Shown here piece after piece: positions 28,677 to 39,217 of a stretch of DNA of 64,000 nt (its first letter is position 1; each line of letters begins with the position of its first letter). The position numbers and the translations under genes were made by a program. The DNA is from Polynucleobacter sp. AM-26B4 (lineage in GTDB: Bacteria > Pseudomonadota > Gammaproteobacteria > Burkholderiales > Burkholderiaceae), in NCBI RefSeq assembly GCF_018882285.1, contig NZ_JACVOT010000001.1, positions 689,916-753,915 of the forward strand. Direction: 5' to 3'. The notes below the pieces were generated by a model that worked only from the letters and a program-made list of their open reading frames with translations, had not been told where the DNA came from and did not search any database.

Positions 28677-29705
28677 ATGGCCATTACTCCACAAGAAGCA
28701 TTACTCAGCTGCATTGAGCATCAAGAAATCAAACACGATGACATGATGCACATCATGCGCTCGATCATGTCTGGCGAGTTATCACCGATGCTGACAGCTG
28801 CGATCTTGACGGGCTTGCGCACCAAAAAAGAAACCATTGGTGAAATCACAGCTGCTGCCATGGTGATGCGCGAATTCGCAACCAAAGTATCTGTAGCTGA
28901 CAACAGTCATTTTGTTGATATTGTGGGCACGGGTGGCGATGGCGCGCACACCTTCAATATTTCCACCACAGCCATGTTTGTGGCTGCTGGAGCTGGTGCA
29001 AAAGTTGCCAAACATGGCAATCGCAGTGTGAGCAGTAAATCCGGTGCAGCGGATGTTCTTGAAGCGCTGGGCGTGCAAATCACATTACAAGCACCTCAGG
29101 TGGCAAAATCATTGAACAGCTGTGGCATTGGTTTCATGTTTGCTCCAAACCATCACCCTGCCATGAAGAACGTAGCCCCTGTTCGAAAAGAAATGGGCGT
29201 GCGCACTATTTTCAATATCTTGGGTCCCCTCACGAATCCAGCTAATGCGGCGCACATGTTGATGGGGGTTTTTCACCCAGATTTGGTTGGTGTACAAATC
29301 AGAGTTCTTCAGCAACTGGGCATGAAACACGCCCTAGTGGTTTATGGCAAAGATGGACTGGATGAAATATCTTTAGAAGCCCCGACCATGGTTGGAGAGC
29401 TAAAAGATGGTCAGATCAAAGAATATGAAATCAAACCACAAGACTTTGGTCTAAGCGTTTGCAAAACTAACACATTCAAAGTAGCCGATGCAGCAGAATC
29501 GAAAAAGATTCTATTGGGTGTTTTGGCCAACGAGCCTGGACCCGCACAAGACATCGTTTGCTTGAATGCAGGCGCTGCTCTTTACGCTGCCGACATTGCC
29601 AAAGACATTGCTCATGGTTTAGAGCTTGCCAGAGAGTCGATTGCTTCTGGCAAAGCAAAAGCCAAATTAGATGAATTTATTAAAACCACGCAATCATTAG
29701 CGTGA
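28677..29705 (+). CDS. trpD: Anthranilate phosphoribosyltransferase
   Basis: This 342-residue enzyme shows [17 protein letters not shown] near 80-96 (PRPP-binding GTGGD), [18 protein letters not shown] near 107-124, and the anthranilate-binding [12 protein letters not shown] near 150. [12 protein letters not shown] segment lies in the C-terminal half. It transfers phosphoribose to anthranilate. It follows trpG after 46 bases on the same strand. The gap after its stop is unusual for repeats. Confidence 0.96.
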   Translation: MAITPQEALLSCIEHQEIKHDDMMHIMRSIMSGELSPMLTAAILTGLRTKKETIGEITAAAMVMREFATKVSVADNSHFVDIVGTGGDGAHTFNISTTAMFVAAGAGAKVAKHGNRSVSSKSGAADVLEALGVQITLQAPQVAKSLNSCGIGFMFAPNHHPAMKNVAPVRKEMGVRTIFNILGPLTNPANAAHMLMGVFHPDLVGVQIRVLQQLGMKHALVVYGKDGLDEISLEAPTMVGELKDGQIKEYEIKPQDFGLSVCKTNTFKVADAAESKKILLGVLANEPGPAQDIVCLNAGAALYAADIAKDIAHGLELARESIASGKAKAKLDEFIKTTQSLA

Positions 29706-29764
29706 GCTACCCTACTGAAATATTAGTCACCTCACTGAAATGTTAATCACATTAGCGTAAGCTA
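29695..29764 (+). repeat. Nested direct repeats after trpD
   Basis: CATTAGCGTGAGCTA (29695-29709, containing the trpD TGA) recurs as CATTAGCGTAAGCTA at 29750-29764, one mismatch. Between them two 20-base tandem units (29711-29730 and 29731-29750) match at 16 of 20 positions. Confidence 0.75.
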
Positions 29765-29790
29765 GACACTTAACCACCTATAAAGTATTT

Positions 29791-30597
29791 ATGAGCGATA
29801 TTCTGAAACGCATCCTGGCAACCAAATTTGATGAAGTCGCCAAAGCCTCTTCTCAGGTAGCCATGCACGTCCTAAGAGCGGATGCAGAAGCCAGTATCCA
29901 AGCGGTGGGTTTAAAACCCAGAGGTTTTACTGCCAGCATTGAAGAAAAAATTTCTCAAGGTCATGCTGGGGTCATCACAGAAATTAAAAAAGCCAGCCCA
30001 AGCAAGGGCGTGTTTCGCGAAGACTTCCATCCTGCAGAAATTGCTCAGTCTTACGAAAAAAATGGTGCTGCCTGTTTATCGGTTTTGACTGATAAAGAAT
30101 ATTTTCAAGGTTCTGCTCAGTATTTGCGCGAAGCCCGTCATGCTTGCAGCATCCCTGTTTTGCGCAAAGACTTCTTGGTTGATCCGTATCAAGTCTATGA
30201 AGCGCGTGCGATGGGTGCTGATGCCATTCTTTTGATTGCAGCTGCTTTGGATGATGCGCAAATGCAAGACTTTGAAACCATTGCTCATGAACTACAAATG
30301 GATGTGTTGGTCGAAGTTCACGATGCCTACGAGCTAGAGCGAGCCTTGGCACTGAAGACGCCGTTGCTAGGAATCAATAATCGCAATTTACGCACATTTG
30401 AAGTCAGTCTAGAAACCACCCTTTCTTTACTGAAAGAAATTCCTGCAGAAAAACGTGTGGTCACTGAAAGTGGCATTCTCACAAAAGCAGACGTTGCTTT
30501 GATGCGCGCTGCCAAAGTAGATGCATTCTTGGTAGGTGAAGCCTTTATGCGCCAAGAAGATCCAGGCGAAGCTTTAGCAGAACTATTCAACGCTTAA
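29791..30597 (+). CDS. trpC: Indole-3-glycerol-phosphate synthase
   Basis: A 268-residue TIM barrel. The signature [17 protein letters not shown] near 61-77 carries the catalytic Lys pair and the CdRP-binding Ser. [26 protein letters not shown] (starting near 124) and [14 protein letters not shown] near 192 are also diagnostic, with VTESGI near 219. It closes the indole ring. It is the last gene of the trpEGDC set; trpF, trpB and trpA are not in the window. It converges on ung. Confidence 0.96.
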   Translation: MSDILKRILATKFDEVAKASSQVAMHVLRADAEASIQAVGLKPRGFTASIEEKISQGHAGVITEIKKASPSKGVFREDFHPAEIAQSYEKNGAACLSVLTDKEYFQGSAQYLREARHACSIPVLRKDFLVDPYQVYEARAMGADAILLIAAALDDAQMQDFETIAHELQMDVLVEVHDAYELERALALKTPLLGINNRNLRTFEVSLETTLSLLKEIPAEKRVVTESGILTKADVALMRAAKVDAFLVGEAFMRQEDPGEALAELFNA

Positions 30598-30616
30598 ATA
30601 ACACTAAGTGCTGAGG

Positions 30617-31369
30617 CTAACTAGGCACTAACCACTCAATCGGCTTTAAGCTTCTTTGAAGTAAAAGCTCATTGGCCTTGCGAAAGTGTCCGCATGATTG
30701 CTGATCACCAGGGTAAATAAAAGGTTCTTTGGTTTTGTAGACACTTAAGCCGGATGGATGTGAAGCCGTCAAAATTTCTTGCTTAACACCAGACTCCTGA
30801 CTAGCCTCTTCAATCAAAGCCAGTTTCTTTTGTGCGTGCGCACCCCACAACATCCAAATCAGAGATTTTTTCTTGGCCAATTGATACAAAAGCACATCGG
30901 TTAAATCTTGCCAGCCAAGCTGCGCGTGAGATCCAGCTAAATTCAGTTGGACCGTCAATGTGGCGTTCAATAAAAGAACACCTTGCGCAGCCCAAGCACT
31001 CAAGTCACCATGCGGCAAAGCCTGATAACCATCCAATGCCAAAGCCTTGCTGATATTTCTCAAAGAGCTTGGAAACGCTCTCCAACCCGGTTTGATTTCT
31101 TTTGGAATAGAAAATGACAAACCCTGAGCGAGGCCCGGTGTTTGGTATGGGTCTTGACCCAAAATGATGACCTTGGTTTGTTCTACTGATGTTTCTTTGA
31201 ATGCGCGAAAAATATTGTCCAGCGATGGCGCAAGCTCTTCTGCATGCTGGCTGTAAATAGATGACACTTCTCTCTCTAAACGCTCAAAGCGACCAGAAGC
31301 CAATTCGTCATGAATCAATTCAAGCCAATCACCTGGCAATGACGCTTTAATCGAAAACAGTGACGGCAT
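30617..31369 (-). CDS. ung: Uracil-DNA glycosylase, family 1
   Basis: The water-activating GQDPYQTPG motif is at residues 71-79 (Asp73), and the DNA-intercalating loop appears as SHPSGLSVYK near 213-222. This is a slight variant of the usual HPSPLS. Length, 250 residues, is close to the family norm. It removes uracil from DNA. It lies 12 bases downstream of the M61 peptidase gene on the same strand and may be read from the same transcript. Confidence 0.94.
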   Translation of the reverse strand: MPSLFSIKASLPGDWLELIHDELASGRFERLEREVSSIYSQHAEELAPSLDNIFRAFKETSVEQTKVIILGQDPYQTPGLAQGLSFSIPKEIKPGWRAFPSSLRNISKALALDGYQALPHGDLSAWAAQGVLLLNATLTVQLNLAGSHAQLGWQDLTDVLLYQLAKKKSLIWMLWGAHAQKKLALIEEASQESGVKQEILTASHPSGLSVYKTKEPFIYPGDQQSCGHFRKANELLLQRSLKPIEWLVPS

Positions 31370-31381
31370 CAGCTAAGTAAA

Positions 31382-33268
31382 TTAAACGGACAAAGTGTAT
31401 TGCTTTGGCTTAGCCGCCAAAACATTTTCTTTGGTTTTGGGAGATTGAATACTCAAGGCCAACTCTTTGTCATGGCGATAAACCAAAAACTTAACAACTT
31501 GGCCTCGGCATAACTTTTGAATCAATGGCAAAAGCAGCTCTTCCAAGCGACCAGGTGTGACGCGCTCACCATTGATCGATGCCAAATGATCGCCCGCAGA
31601 TAAACCTGCCTCTTGCGCCAAACCACCATCCAAGACATGGGTCAGTCTGACCCAACCATTGTTCATGCTTGTACGGATACCCAATAATTGCTTGGCAACT
31701 TCAGGGCTCTCCGTAGCAAGCGTTTTTTTCAATTGAACCTTGACGCCCACTTTTTGCAACAAGGTCTCTAAAGGCAAGTCATGAACACCATCGATGTGAT
31801 CACGCTTAATTTGTTGCCAAGTAGCCTTGAAACCAGAACCAATCACAAACTCAATGGCATGATCGAAATCATCCTCAGCCATACCTATTTCAGTCAATTG
31901 ATACATTTGCCATAAATGTCGCATCACATCATCCAAGGATTGCTTTTGCTTGGTGTGTTCACGAATCTTTAAATCAAGGGCCAATGCCAACAAAGATCCT
32001 TTGGCGTAATAACTCACCACTGCATTGGGTGTGTTCTCATCCATTTGGTAATACTTGGTCCAAGCATCGAAGGAACTCTCTGACAAACTTTGTTTGTGTC
32101 TCCCCGGCCCACGCAAAACCATGTTCCAAGTTTTCTCAAGACGCTTGAGGTAAGACGCGAGATTAATTCTCTGACTTCTGAATAACTGAAGATCATCGTA
32201 GTAACTGGTGAAGCCCTCAAACAACCACAGCAAGCGCGTATGATTTTTTTGATCTAAGACATAAGGATCAAATGCTTTAGGTTTGACTCGCTTGACCATC
32301 CACGAATGGAAATACTCATGACTGCACAAGCCAAGAAAATCTTCATAAGCTTCATGCTTCTGTAAATTTTGTTCAGGGTAAGGCAAATCAGCACGCTTAC
32401 ACAAAAGAACCGTGCTGTTGCGATGCTCTAAACCGCCATAACCATCGCCCACGGCATTCACCATAAAGCAATACTCTTTGAAAGGAGCTCCTGGTTTTTC
32501 TGGTTCAAAAAAGCTGATATGAGCTTCACAGATTGCTTTCAAGTCTTTGCTCAATTGACGCTCATCCACGCCATCCAACAATCCCTGAATCACCATGCGG
32601 TGAGGCGTGCCATGCACTTGCCACTGAATCACTTGGAACTCACCCATGGCCACAGGATGATCAATCAAAGCATCGTAACTCTCTGCTTGATACACCCCAA
32701 AGCCTGAACGTTTGATTTGCTTCGCATCTTTAATAGGCAATGTAGTTTGCACAGACCAACGCTGACTCATGTCAGGATCTTTCGGCTCAAGCAACTTCAC
32801 ATCACAAGGAAGATCTGCAAAACCCAATAACTGCAAACACAAACTGCTGGCATTAAAAAAGGCTCTCTCTTGATCCAAGTAAGCGGCTCTCACCGAAGTA
32901 TCAAAGGCATACACCTGATACCTCACCTCCACATCATGCTTGGATTTCAACTCCCATGTGTGGCTATCAATTTTGGTCAGTTTGATTAGCTTGATGGATT
33001 TAGCAGAAATAATTTCAGAAGCACTGATGGATTCAAGATGCTTTGAAAAATCTCGGATCATGTAACTGCCTGGAATCCAAGCAGGCAATTGCAGATGAAG
33101 TGGACCTTGACTGGCAATCTCACCAGGAATTTGCATCACCACATCAAAGCGATGAGCGCGCCAATCATCACATCCAATCACATAGGTGATGGAGTTCTTT
33201 GACTGCTTGCCTTTGAAGTCTTTATCGTTGTTGTTCTTGGTGATGCTAGTGAACCTGGTTTTTGGCAT
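31382..33268 (-). CDS. M61-family metallopeptidase with C-terminal PDZ domain
   Basis: The 628-residue protein has the zinc motif HEYFH at 317-321 and the GYGGLEHR block at 277-284 that precedes it in the glycyl aminopeptidase family. An N-terminal beta domain (LPAWIPGSYMIRDFSKH near 61-77) and a C-terminal PDZ domain (about 520-600, with GLSAGDHLASINGE) complete the M61 layout. Such proteins favour glycine or alanine at the N-terminus of peptides. No signal peptide is evident, so it is probably cytoplasmic. It lies between dsbC and ung on the same strand. Confidence 0.9.
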   Translation of the reverse strand: MPKTRFTSITKNNNDKDFKGKQSKNSITYVIGCDDWRAHRFDVVMQIPGEIASQGPLHLQLPAWIPGSYMIRDFSKHLESISASEIISAKSIKLIKLTKIDSHTWELKSKHDVEVRYQVYAFDTSVRAAYLDQERAFFNASSLCLQLLGFADLPCDVKLLEPKDPDMSQRWSVQTTLPIKDAKQIKRSGFGVYQAESYDALIDHPVAMGEFQVIQWQVHGTPHRMVIQGLLDGVDERQLSKDLKAICEAHISFFEPEKPGAPFKEYCFMVNAVGDGYGGLEHRNSTVLLCKRADLPYPEQNLQKHEAYEDFLGLCSHEYFHSWMVKRVKPKAFDPYVLDQKNHTRLLWLFEGFTSYYDDLQLFRSQRINLASYLKRLEKTWNMVLRGPGRHKQSLSESSFDAWTKYYQMDENTPNAVVSYYAKGSLLALALDLKIREHTKQKQSLDDVMRHLWQMYQLTEIGMAEDDFDHAIEFVIGSGFKATWQQIKRDHIDGVHDLPLETLLQKVGVKVQLKKTLATESPEVAKQLLGIRTSMNNGWVRLTHVLDGGLAQEAGLSAGDHLASINGERVTPGRLEELLLPLIQKLCRGQVVKFLVYRHDKELALSIQSPKTKENVLAAKPKQYTLSV

Positions 33269-33277
33269 TTCAGTTAA

Positions 33278-33997
33278 TCACTTCAATTTTTTTTCAATTT
33301 GTGCCATCGGTACAGCACCATTTAGACGCGTGCCATCTGTGAAGAACATCGCTGGAGTTCCAGTAATGCCTAACTTTCTAGCCAAGGCCGTATTGCGCTC
33401 CAACGGATTACCGCAGTCACCTTTACCAGTCGGCGCTTGGTTATTGATCATCCAATCATTCCAAGCTTTAATTTTGTCTGATGAGCACCAAATCTGTTGA
33501 GACTTAATGAGTGAATCAGCAGATAACATCGGCACCATGAATGTATAGATCGTGACATTGTCTAACTGCTGAAAGCCTTTTTCTAAACGTTTGCAAAAGC
33601 CACAATTTGGATCAGCAAACACTGCCACCTGACGAGTTCCTTTGCCGCGCACCACCTTAATTGCATCATTCAATGGCAAATCTGCCCAACGAATACGGTT
33701 CAAATCATTGCTGCGCTGTTCTGTGAGATTTGTGCCAGTTTTTAAATCAACCACTTCACCCTGAATCAAATAACGTGCGCTGGCGTCTGTGTAGACAATA
33801 TCGCTACCGATCGTCACTTCATACAAACCAGCCATCGGCGTTGTGCGCACCGCATCCACTTTGGCACGCTCACCCAATTGCTTTTGCATCTCTGCTTTGA
33901 TCTTGGCTTCAGGATTACCTTGAGCAGCCACTGAAAAACTCAATAATGAAGCGGCGCCCATGGCGCAAATAAGATTGATCGTTTTAAATAATTTCAT
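33278..33997 (-). CDS. dsbC: Thiol:disulfide interchange protein, DsbC/DsbG type
   Basis: The 239-residue precursor has a Sec signal peptide (about residues 1-26, ending SVAAQ) followed by a DsbC-type dimerisation domain (GLYEVTIGSDIVYTDA near 57-72) and a thioredoxin-fold domain with the redox motif CGFC at 132-135. A cis-proline segment GITGTPAMFF lies near 212. It isomerises wrong disulfides in the periplasm. CGFC rather than DsbC's more common CGYC is within family variation. M61 follows nine bases later. Confidence 0.9.
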   Translation of the reverse strand: MKLFKTINLICAMGAASLLSFSVAAQGNPEAKIKAEMQKQLGERAKVDAVRTTPMAGLYEVTIGSDIVYTDASARYLIQGEVVDLKTGTNLTEQRSNDLNRIRWADLPLNDAIKVVRGKGTRQVAVFADPNCGFCKRLEKGFQQLDNVTIYTFMVPMLSADSLIKSQQIWCSSDKIKAWNDWMINNQAPTGKGDCGNPLERNTALARKLGITGTPAMFFTDGTRLNGAVPMAQIEKKLK

Positions 33998-34032
33998 AAT
34001 TTTTCCAATAAATTAAATAGCTGTAGCGTCGA

Positions 34033-35238
34033 TCAGGCCAAAGCCTGCTTGATCAATTGTCTTTTTAAAAAATGACTGCGGTTCACTAATTTCATGCCTA
34101 AGTTTCTGATTGTTTTCACATGCCCTGCTTCGTTAGCAAAAAGTTTTTGTAAGCGGTCGGTGGTGAAAAGCAATGCATCTGTATCACCATGTCGCGCACG
34201 CTCGAACCTTCTTAGCAACACCGGGTCATCAAACGCTCTGAATGCTTCTTTATTATCTAAAATATCTGCCAGGCTTGCCACGTCTCTCAAACCCAAGTTA
34301 AGGCCCTGGCCCGCCAATGGATGCATCACATGCGCCGCATCTCCGATCAGCACAATGCGAGGCCTTGTATCTGGCGCAATCATGCGCTTTGCTTTCATGC
34401 GTCTCAATGGAAATCCTTGTTGCGCTGTCAACATCTGCAACTGACCTGTTCTTTGCGCAACCTGTCCTTGAGTGGCTCTCATCACTTCTGCGCACAATGA
34501 TTCAGGGCTCTGTTTTTTTAATTGCTCGGCATGATCAGTAGAAGCCGACCAAACCATTGAAAGTTTTTTATCTGGCAAAGGTAATAAAGCCAAAATTTCA
34601 CCGCCCGGCAAAAACCATTGGCATGCAGTACCTTGATGATGTTTTTCAGCTTGAAAATTCGCGACCACCGCGGTTTGATCATAAGCATTCTGAGTGGTCT
34701 CGATTTGAAGCTGCTCTCTCACAAATGATTGAGCTCCATCAGCGGCCAAGACAAGTTTGCCGCTAACACTCAAACCAGATTGCGTTGTGACTGTGACACC
34801 TTCGTTATTTGAAGCAACACCGATGACTTTGTCAGTGATGCGTTCAATCAAACCCTGAAACTGAATCGCTGCATCCAAAGTTTTTTCAATGTGGCCCGAT
34901 TCAACAATCCAAGACAATTGTGGAACGGTGGCACTGAATGCTGAGAAATGTATTTCATCATCGGCATGACCGCTATCGCCAAACACGCGCATATCACTCA
35001 CCACCTGAATGCGGCCTTGATCTAAAGCTGACCAAACATGCATCTGCTCTAATAAATTTTTGCTGCTGGCTGATAAAGCGTAAATACGACTGTCCCACAC
35101 AGCAGAATCATGGCCCTGAAAACCAACTTCAAAGCTCGGCGCTAAATGCAAAATCTTCAAACCTAATTGCGCTAAACGCAAAGAAGTTGCCTTCCCAGCA
35201 ATGCCTGCTCCGACGATAATAAGGTCATAAGTCTTCAT
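34033..35238 (-). CDS. UbiH/UbiF/VisC/COQ6-family FAD-dependent hydroxylase
   Basis: The FAD-binding Rossmann loop GAGIAGKA lies at residues 10-17, the DG motif LAADGAQS near 165, and the second FAD block VLIGDAAHVMHPLAGQGLN near 295-313. Length, 401 residues, fits ubiquinone-pathway monooxygenases. It probably hydroxylates the ubiquinone ring at C5, C6 or C1; paralogues cannot be told apart from sequence alone. It is divergent from ychF with only 20 bases between starts, so promoters must overlap coding sequence. Confidence 0.87.
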   Translation of the reverse strand: MKTYDLIIVGAGIAGKATSLRLAQLGLKILHLAPSFEVGFQGHDSAVWDSRIYALSASSKNLLEQMHVWSALDQGRIQVVSDMRVFGDSGHADDEIHFSAFSATVPQLSWIVESGHIEKTLDAAIQFQGLIERITDKVIGVASNNEGVTVTTQSGLSVSGKLVLAADGAQSFVREQLQIETTQNAYDQTAVVANFQAEKHHQGTACQWFLPGGEILALLPLPDKKLSMVWSASTDHAEQLKKQSPESLCAEVMRATQGQVAQRTGQLQMLTAQQGFPLRRMKAKRMIAPDTRPRIVLIGDAAHVMHPLAGQGLNLGLRDVASLADILDNKEAFRAFDDPVLLRRFERARHGDTDALLFTTDRLQKLFANEAGHVKTIRNLGMKLVNRSHFLKRQLIKQALA

Positions 35239-35258
35239 ACATGGAATAATAACGCTCT

Positions 35259-36353
35259 ATGTCTTTAAAATGTGGCATCGTCGGCCTGCCTAACGTCGGC
35301 AAATCAACTCTGTTTAATGCGCTTACCAAAGCTGGTATCGCAGCGGAGAACTATCCTTTTTGCACGATTGAGCCCAATGTCGGTGTGGTCGAGGTTCCAG
35401 ACCCTCGCTTGGCTCAATTAGCGGAAATTGTTAAACCTGAACGCATTTTGCCCGCCGTGGTTGAATTCGTGGACATTGCTGGCTTGGTAGCCGGTGCCTC
35501 GAAAGGCGAGGGTCTGGGCAACCAGTTCTTGGCCAATATTCGAGAAACCGATGCCATCACCCATGTGGTGCGCTGTTTTGAAGACGGCAATGTGATCCAC
35601 GTGGCCGGCAAGGTCGACCCAATTTCAGACATCGGCGTCATCGACACCGAGTTAGCTCTTGCAGACTTGGGCACGGTGGATAAAGCCTATGCTCGTTATT
35701 CCAAGGCTGCCAAGTCTGGCAATGACAAAGAAGCCAATGCTTTAGCCCCTTTACTGGCCAAAGTGCAGGCGCAACTCAATGAAGCTAAACCTGTGCGCGC
35801 CATGGGTTTAAGTGAAGAAGATTTGGCACTTTTAAAGCCCTTCTGCCTCATCACTGCCAAACCAGTGATGTACGTGGCTAACGTCAAGGAAGACGGCTTT
35901 GAGAACAACCCTCACCTTGATGCGGTCAAAGCTCACGCTGCGATTGAAAAAGCCCCTGTGGTGGCTGTATGCGCTGCCATTGAGGCAGAAATTGCAGAAC
36001 TAGAAGATGCCGATAAAAAAGAATTCTTAAGCGACATGGGCATGGATGAGCCAGGTCTTGATCGAGTAATTAGAGCCGGCTTTAACTTGCTCGGTTTACA
36101 AACCTATTTCACAGCTGGCGTGAAGGAAGTTCGTGCTTGGACGATTCGAATTGGTGACACAGCCCCTCAAGCGGCGGGTGTGATCCATACCGACTTTGAA
36201 CGTGGCTTTATTCGTGCGCAAACCATCGCTTTTGAAGATTTCATCAGCCTCAAGGGTGAGACGGGCGCAAAAGAGGCCGGCAAGATGCGCGCCGAGGGCA
36301 AAGAGTATGTCGTCAAAGATGGTGACGTGCTGAATTTCCTTTTTAACGTCTGA
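35259..36353 (+). CDS. ychF: Redox-regulated ribosome-associated ATPase YchF (OLA1 family)
   Basis: The 364-residue Obg-like protein has the P-loop [15 protein letters not shown] at 8-22, the G3 block [19 protein letters not shown] near 70-88, and a C-terminal TGS domain (about 280-363, with [16 protein letters not shown]). The G4 motif is degenerate as expected for ATP-preferring OLA1 proteins. It acts on ribosomes and in oxidative stress control. The gene ends with a strong terminator. Confidence 0.96.
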   Translation: MSLKCGIVGLPNVGKSTLFNALTKAGIAAENYPFCTIEPNVGVVEVPDPRLAQLAEIVKPERILPAVVEFVDIAGLVAGASKGEGLGNQFLANIRETDAITHVVRCFEDGNVIHVAGKVDPISDIGVIDTELALADLGTVDKAYARYSKAAKSGNDKEANALAPLLAKVQAQLNEAKPVRAMGLSEEDLALLKPFCLITAKPVMYVANVKEDGFENNPHLDAVKAHAAIEKAPVVAVCAAIEAEIAELEDADKKEFLSDMGMDEPGLDRVIRAGFNLLGLQTYFTAGVKEVRAWTIRIGDTAPQAAGVIHTDFERGFIRAQTIAFEDFISLKGETGAKEAGKMRAEGKEYVVKDGDVLNFLFNV

Positions 36354-36380
36354 TGAAGGTTTAAAAAGCCTAAATCCATA

Positions 36381-36410
36381 AAAAAAGGGCTCAAATTTGA
36401 GCCCTTTTTT
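36381..36410. terminator. Bidirectional intrinsic terminator, perfect 30-bp palindrome
   Basis: Fifteen bases (six A, GGGCTC, three A) are followed directly by their exact reverse complement ending in six T. Each strand therefore gives a GC-core hairpin with a T-tract. It serves ychF on the plus strand and can stop the small membrane gene on the minus strand. Confidence 0.9.
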
Positions 36411-36499
36411 CTTTTAGTCACCAAAATTACATGAAATTAAGCGAAATGAAGCCAAATTTCAGGTTTTTTCATTTTTAGCCATTTTTCATCGTTTTATGG

Positions 36500-36760
36500 T
36501 CATTTTTGGCCTAATTTGAACAAAAAAACGCAGAAAATCGCAAAAACCATGGCTGATAACCACTCCAAAACCTGCCCGGATTGAAAGAATTTCAAGCTTT
36601 GACCCAAAATTGATGCAATCGCTGAAGAAGCGACTCCGATCAATACCGCCCAGCCATATTTCTTAAAAAAGGACGTATTTTTACTCAGTTTTTTAGGATG
36701 AAAGTAGGCACTGATAAAACCAACCAATCCACCAAACACTAAAAATGCTAGAAAACTCAT
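36500..36760 (-). CDS. Small hydrophobic membrane protein, uncharacterised
   Basis: This 86-residue protein has three hydrophobic segments (about 2-18, 37-55 and 64-82) and a basic linker (HPKKLSKNTSFFKKYG). Its topology resembles the small GlsB/YeaQ-type membrane proteins, but I cannot confirm homology by eye. A GGAG lies five bases before the ATG, supporting a real gene. It is divergent from hemA with 31 bases between starts. The 89 bases after its stop hold only AT-rich sequence with a repeated CATTTTTAGCC/CATTTTTGGCC element. Confidence 0.65.
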   Translation of the reverse strand: MSFLAFLVFGGLVGFISAYFHPKKLSKNTSFFKKYGWAVLIGVASSAIASILGQSLKFFQSGQVLEWLSAMVFAIFCVFLFKLGQK

Positions 36761-36791
36761 CCTAACTCCATGAAAAACTTATAATTTCGTT

Positions 36792-38111
36792 ATGCAGATT
36801 TTGACATTGGGCATTAATCATCACACCGCACCGATTCAGGTACGTGAACAGGTGGCATTCACACCTGAGATGATTCAGCCTGCCTTGCATCATCTGAAAG
36901 ATCATTTGGCCAGTGTATCTGAAACACATTTGCCAGAAGCAACGATCTTATCAACTTGCAATAGAACAGAATTGTATTGCGCCGCCAATGACGAACACTC
37001 TGATCAGCAATCTTCTTTACTGAAGAAAAGTGCGATTGAGTGGCTCGCTAAATCTCGCGGCATCGATCACCAAGAATTAATGCCTCATGTTTATGTCTTG
37101 CCACAATCACTGGCTGTTCGTCACGCATTCAGAGTGGCCTGCGGTTTAGATTCAATGGTGGTTGGCGAAACCCAAATTCTGGGTCAGTTAAAAGATGCTG
37201 TGCGTTCTGCTGATGAAGCTGGCTCATTAGGCACTTACCTCAATCAACTTTTTCAAAAAACTTTTCAAGTCGCCAAAGAAGTTCGTGGCACCACTGAAAT
37301 TGGAGCACACTCCATTTCAATGGCAGCGGCTGCGGTGCGTTTATCTGAAAGAATTTTTGAAAGCGTTTCTGATCAAAAAGTTTTATTTATTGGCGCAGGT
37401 GAAATGATCAATTTGTGCGCCACGCACTTTGCGGCGCGCAAACCAAAATTAATGGCTGTGGCCAATCGTACTTTAGAGCGCGGTCAAGAATTGGCTGATC
37501 AATTATCAGAACAAGGCTTGGCAACAGAATCTTTGCGCCTCTCTGATCTGCCGACACGCTTGCATGATTTTGATATTGTGGTTTCTTGCACTGCCAGCAC
37601 TTTACCGATCATTGGTTTAGGCATGGTTGAAAACGCCGTCAAGCAACGTCGTCATCGCCCAGTCGTGATGGTCGACTTGGCTGTGCCTCGTGATATTGAA
37701 GCTGAAGTCGGTAAATTAAACGATGTGTATCTCTACACCGTTGATGACTTGAGCGATATTGTTCAAGCCGGTTCAGACTCTCGTCAAGCAGCTGTTGGTC
37801 AAGCAGAAGCAATCATTGAAACTCGCGTATCGCATTTCATGCACTGGTTAGAAACCAGAGGTACCGTGCCATTGATTCAAGACTTGCGCCAACGCGGCGA
37901 AGACTTGAGTTCAATCGAGCTTGAGCGTGCCCGCAAGTTGCTCGCCAAAGGCGAAGACCCACAAGTCGTACTAGATCTTTTAGCGCAAGGCCTTACCAAT
38001 AAATTTTTACACGGCTCTTTACATGCTTTGCAACATGCACAAGGCGAAGAACGTGACGCACTCATGAAAATCTTACCGGGGCTATTCCGGTCAAACAACT
38101 CCAATCAATAG
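36792..38111 (+). CDS. hemA: Glutamyl-tRNA reductase
   Basis: The catalytic Cys56 lies in [10 protein letters not shown] and the [12 protein letters not shown] segment near 125-136 is intact, in a protein of 439 residues. The NADPH-binding loop LFIGAGEM is near 197, and the C-terminal dimerisation helix follows. It commits glutamyl-tRNA to 5-aminolevulinate and heme via the C5 pathway. The TAG stop touches the prfA ATG with no gap, forming the conserved hemA-prfA-prmC cluster. Confidence 0.96.
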   Translation: MQILTLGINHHTAPIQVREQVAFTPEMIQPALHHLKDHLASVSETHLPEATILSTCNRTELYCAANDEHSDQQSSLLKKSAIEWLAKSRGIDHQELMPHVYVLPQSLAVRHAFRVACGLDSMVVGETQILGQLKDAVRSADEAGSLGTYLNQLFQKTFQVAKEVRGTTEIGAHSISMAAAAVRLSERIFESVSDQKVLFIGAGEMINLCATHFAARKPKLMAVANRTLERGQELADQLSEQGLATESLRLSDLPTRLHDFDIVVSCTASTLPIIGLGMVENAVKQRRHRPVVMVDLAVPRDIEAEVGKLNDVYLYTVDDLSDIVQAGSDSRQAAVGQAEAIIETRVSHFMHWLETRGTVPLIQDLRQRGEDLSSIELERARKLLAKGEDPQVVLDLLAQGLTNKFLHGSLHALQHAQGEERDALMKILPGLFRSNNSNQ

Positions 38112-39191
38112 ATGAAACCAAGTATGAAAGCGAAGCTTGAGCAGTTAGATGCCAGGCTCGCAGAACTCAATTCATTGTTAGTCCAGGAAGAAATCACCAA
38201 GGACATGGATCAGTACCGCAAACTCAATCGTGAGCATGCGGAGATATCTCCTGTTGTCGAACAATTTCAGTTATTCCTTCAAGCAGAAGCCGACGAGCAA
38301 GCCGCTTTAGCGATGCAAGCTGATCCTGAAATGAAAGACTTTGCAGAAGAAGAAATCAAATCTGCCAAAGAGCGCATGGAAAACATGCAAGCTGATTTAC
38401 AGCGCCTGCTATTACCCAAAGATCCCAATGATGACAAAAATATCTTTTTGGAAATTCGTGCGGGCACCGGCGGCGATGAGAGTGCTTTATTCGCTGCTGA
38501 TTTATTCAGGATGTACACACGCTTTGCCGAAAGACAACGTTGGCAAGTGGAAGTCGTGAGCGCTTCAGAATCAGATTTGGGTGGTTACAAAGAAGTCATT
38601 TTGCGGATTGTTGGACAAAGTGCTTTCTCAAGACTCAAATTTGAATCAGGTGGCCATCGTGTTCAACGAGTGCCTCAAACAGAAACTCAAGGGCGCATTC
38701 ACACTTCAGCGTGCACAGTCGCTGTGATGCCTGAAGCTGATGAAATCAGCGATATTGAAATCAATCCTGCTGATTTGCGCATTGACACATTCAGAGCGTC
38801 TGGTGCCGGTGGTCAGCACATCAATAAAACAGACTCTGCGGTGCGCATCACGCACATTCCAACTGGTACGGTGGTGGAATGCCAAGATGATCGCAGCCAA
38901 CACCGCAACAAAGATCAAGCCATGAAAGTGCTTGTTTCTAGAATCATGGATGCCAAGCGTCGCGCTGCGCACGACAAAGAAGCTGAGACTCGCAAGAGCT
39001 TGGTAGGTTCTGGTGACCGCAGTGATCGCATCCGCACCTACAACTTCCCTCAAGGGCGCATCACTGACCACCGCATCAATCTCACCCTCTACAAGATTGA
39101 TGCCATGATGGATGGTGACATTCAAGACCTTTTGAACGCATTGTCTGCCGAGCATCAAGCTGAGTTACTAGCCAGCTTAGGTGATATTTAA
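38112..39191 (+). CDS. prfA: Peptide chain release factor 1
   Basis: This 359-residue factor has the universal GGQ at 233-235 ([10 protein letters not shown]) and the P-x-T stop-recognition tripeptide at 188-190, read here as P-Q-T. Domain 1 is an N-terminal helical hairpin (1-100). It ends translation at UAA and UAG. The gene starts directly after the hemA stop; a second ATG twelve bases later is a possible alternative start. PrmC, which methylates its GGQ glutamine, is encoded next. Confidence 0.96.
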   Translation: MKPSMKAKLEQLDARLAELNSLLVQEEITKDMDQYRKLNREHAEISPVVEQFQLFLQAEADEQAALAMQADPEMKDFAEEEIKSAKERMENMQADLQRLLLPKDPNDDKNIFLEIRAGTGGDESALFAADLFRMYTRFAERQRWQVEVVSASESDLGGYKEVILRIVGQSAFSRLKFESGGHRVQRVPQTETQGRIHTSACTVAVMPEADEISDIEINPADLRIDTFRASGAGGQHINKTDSAVRITHIPTGTVVECQDDRSQHRNKDQAMKVLVSRIMDAKRRAAHDKEAETRKSLVGSGDRSDRIRTYNFPQGRITDHRINLTLYKIDAMMDGDIQDLLNALSAEHQAELLASLGDI

Positions 39192-39217
39192 AACAGCAAC
39201 ATTCATCACCCCGCTCA

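Noticed and set aside
38706..39158. 150-codon open frame on the minus strand
   Set aside because: Antisense to the GGQ domain of prfA; composition looks like a shadow of that gene.
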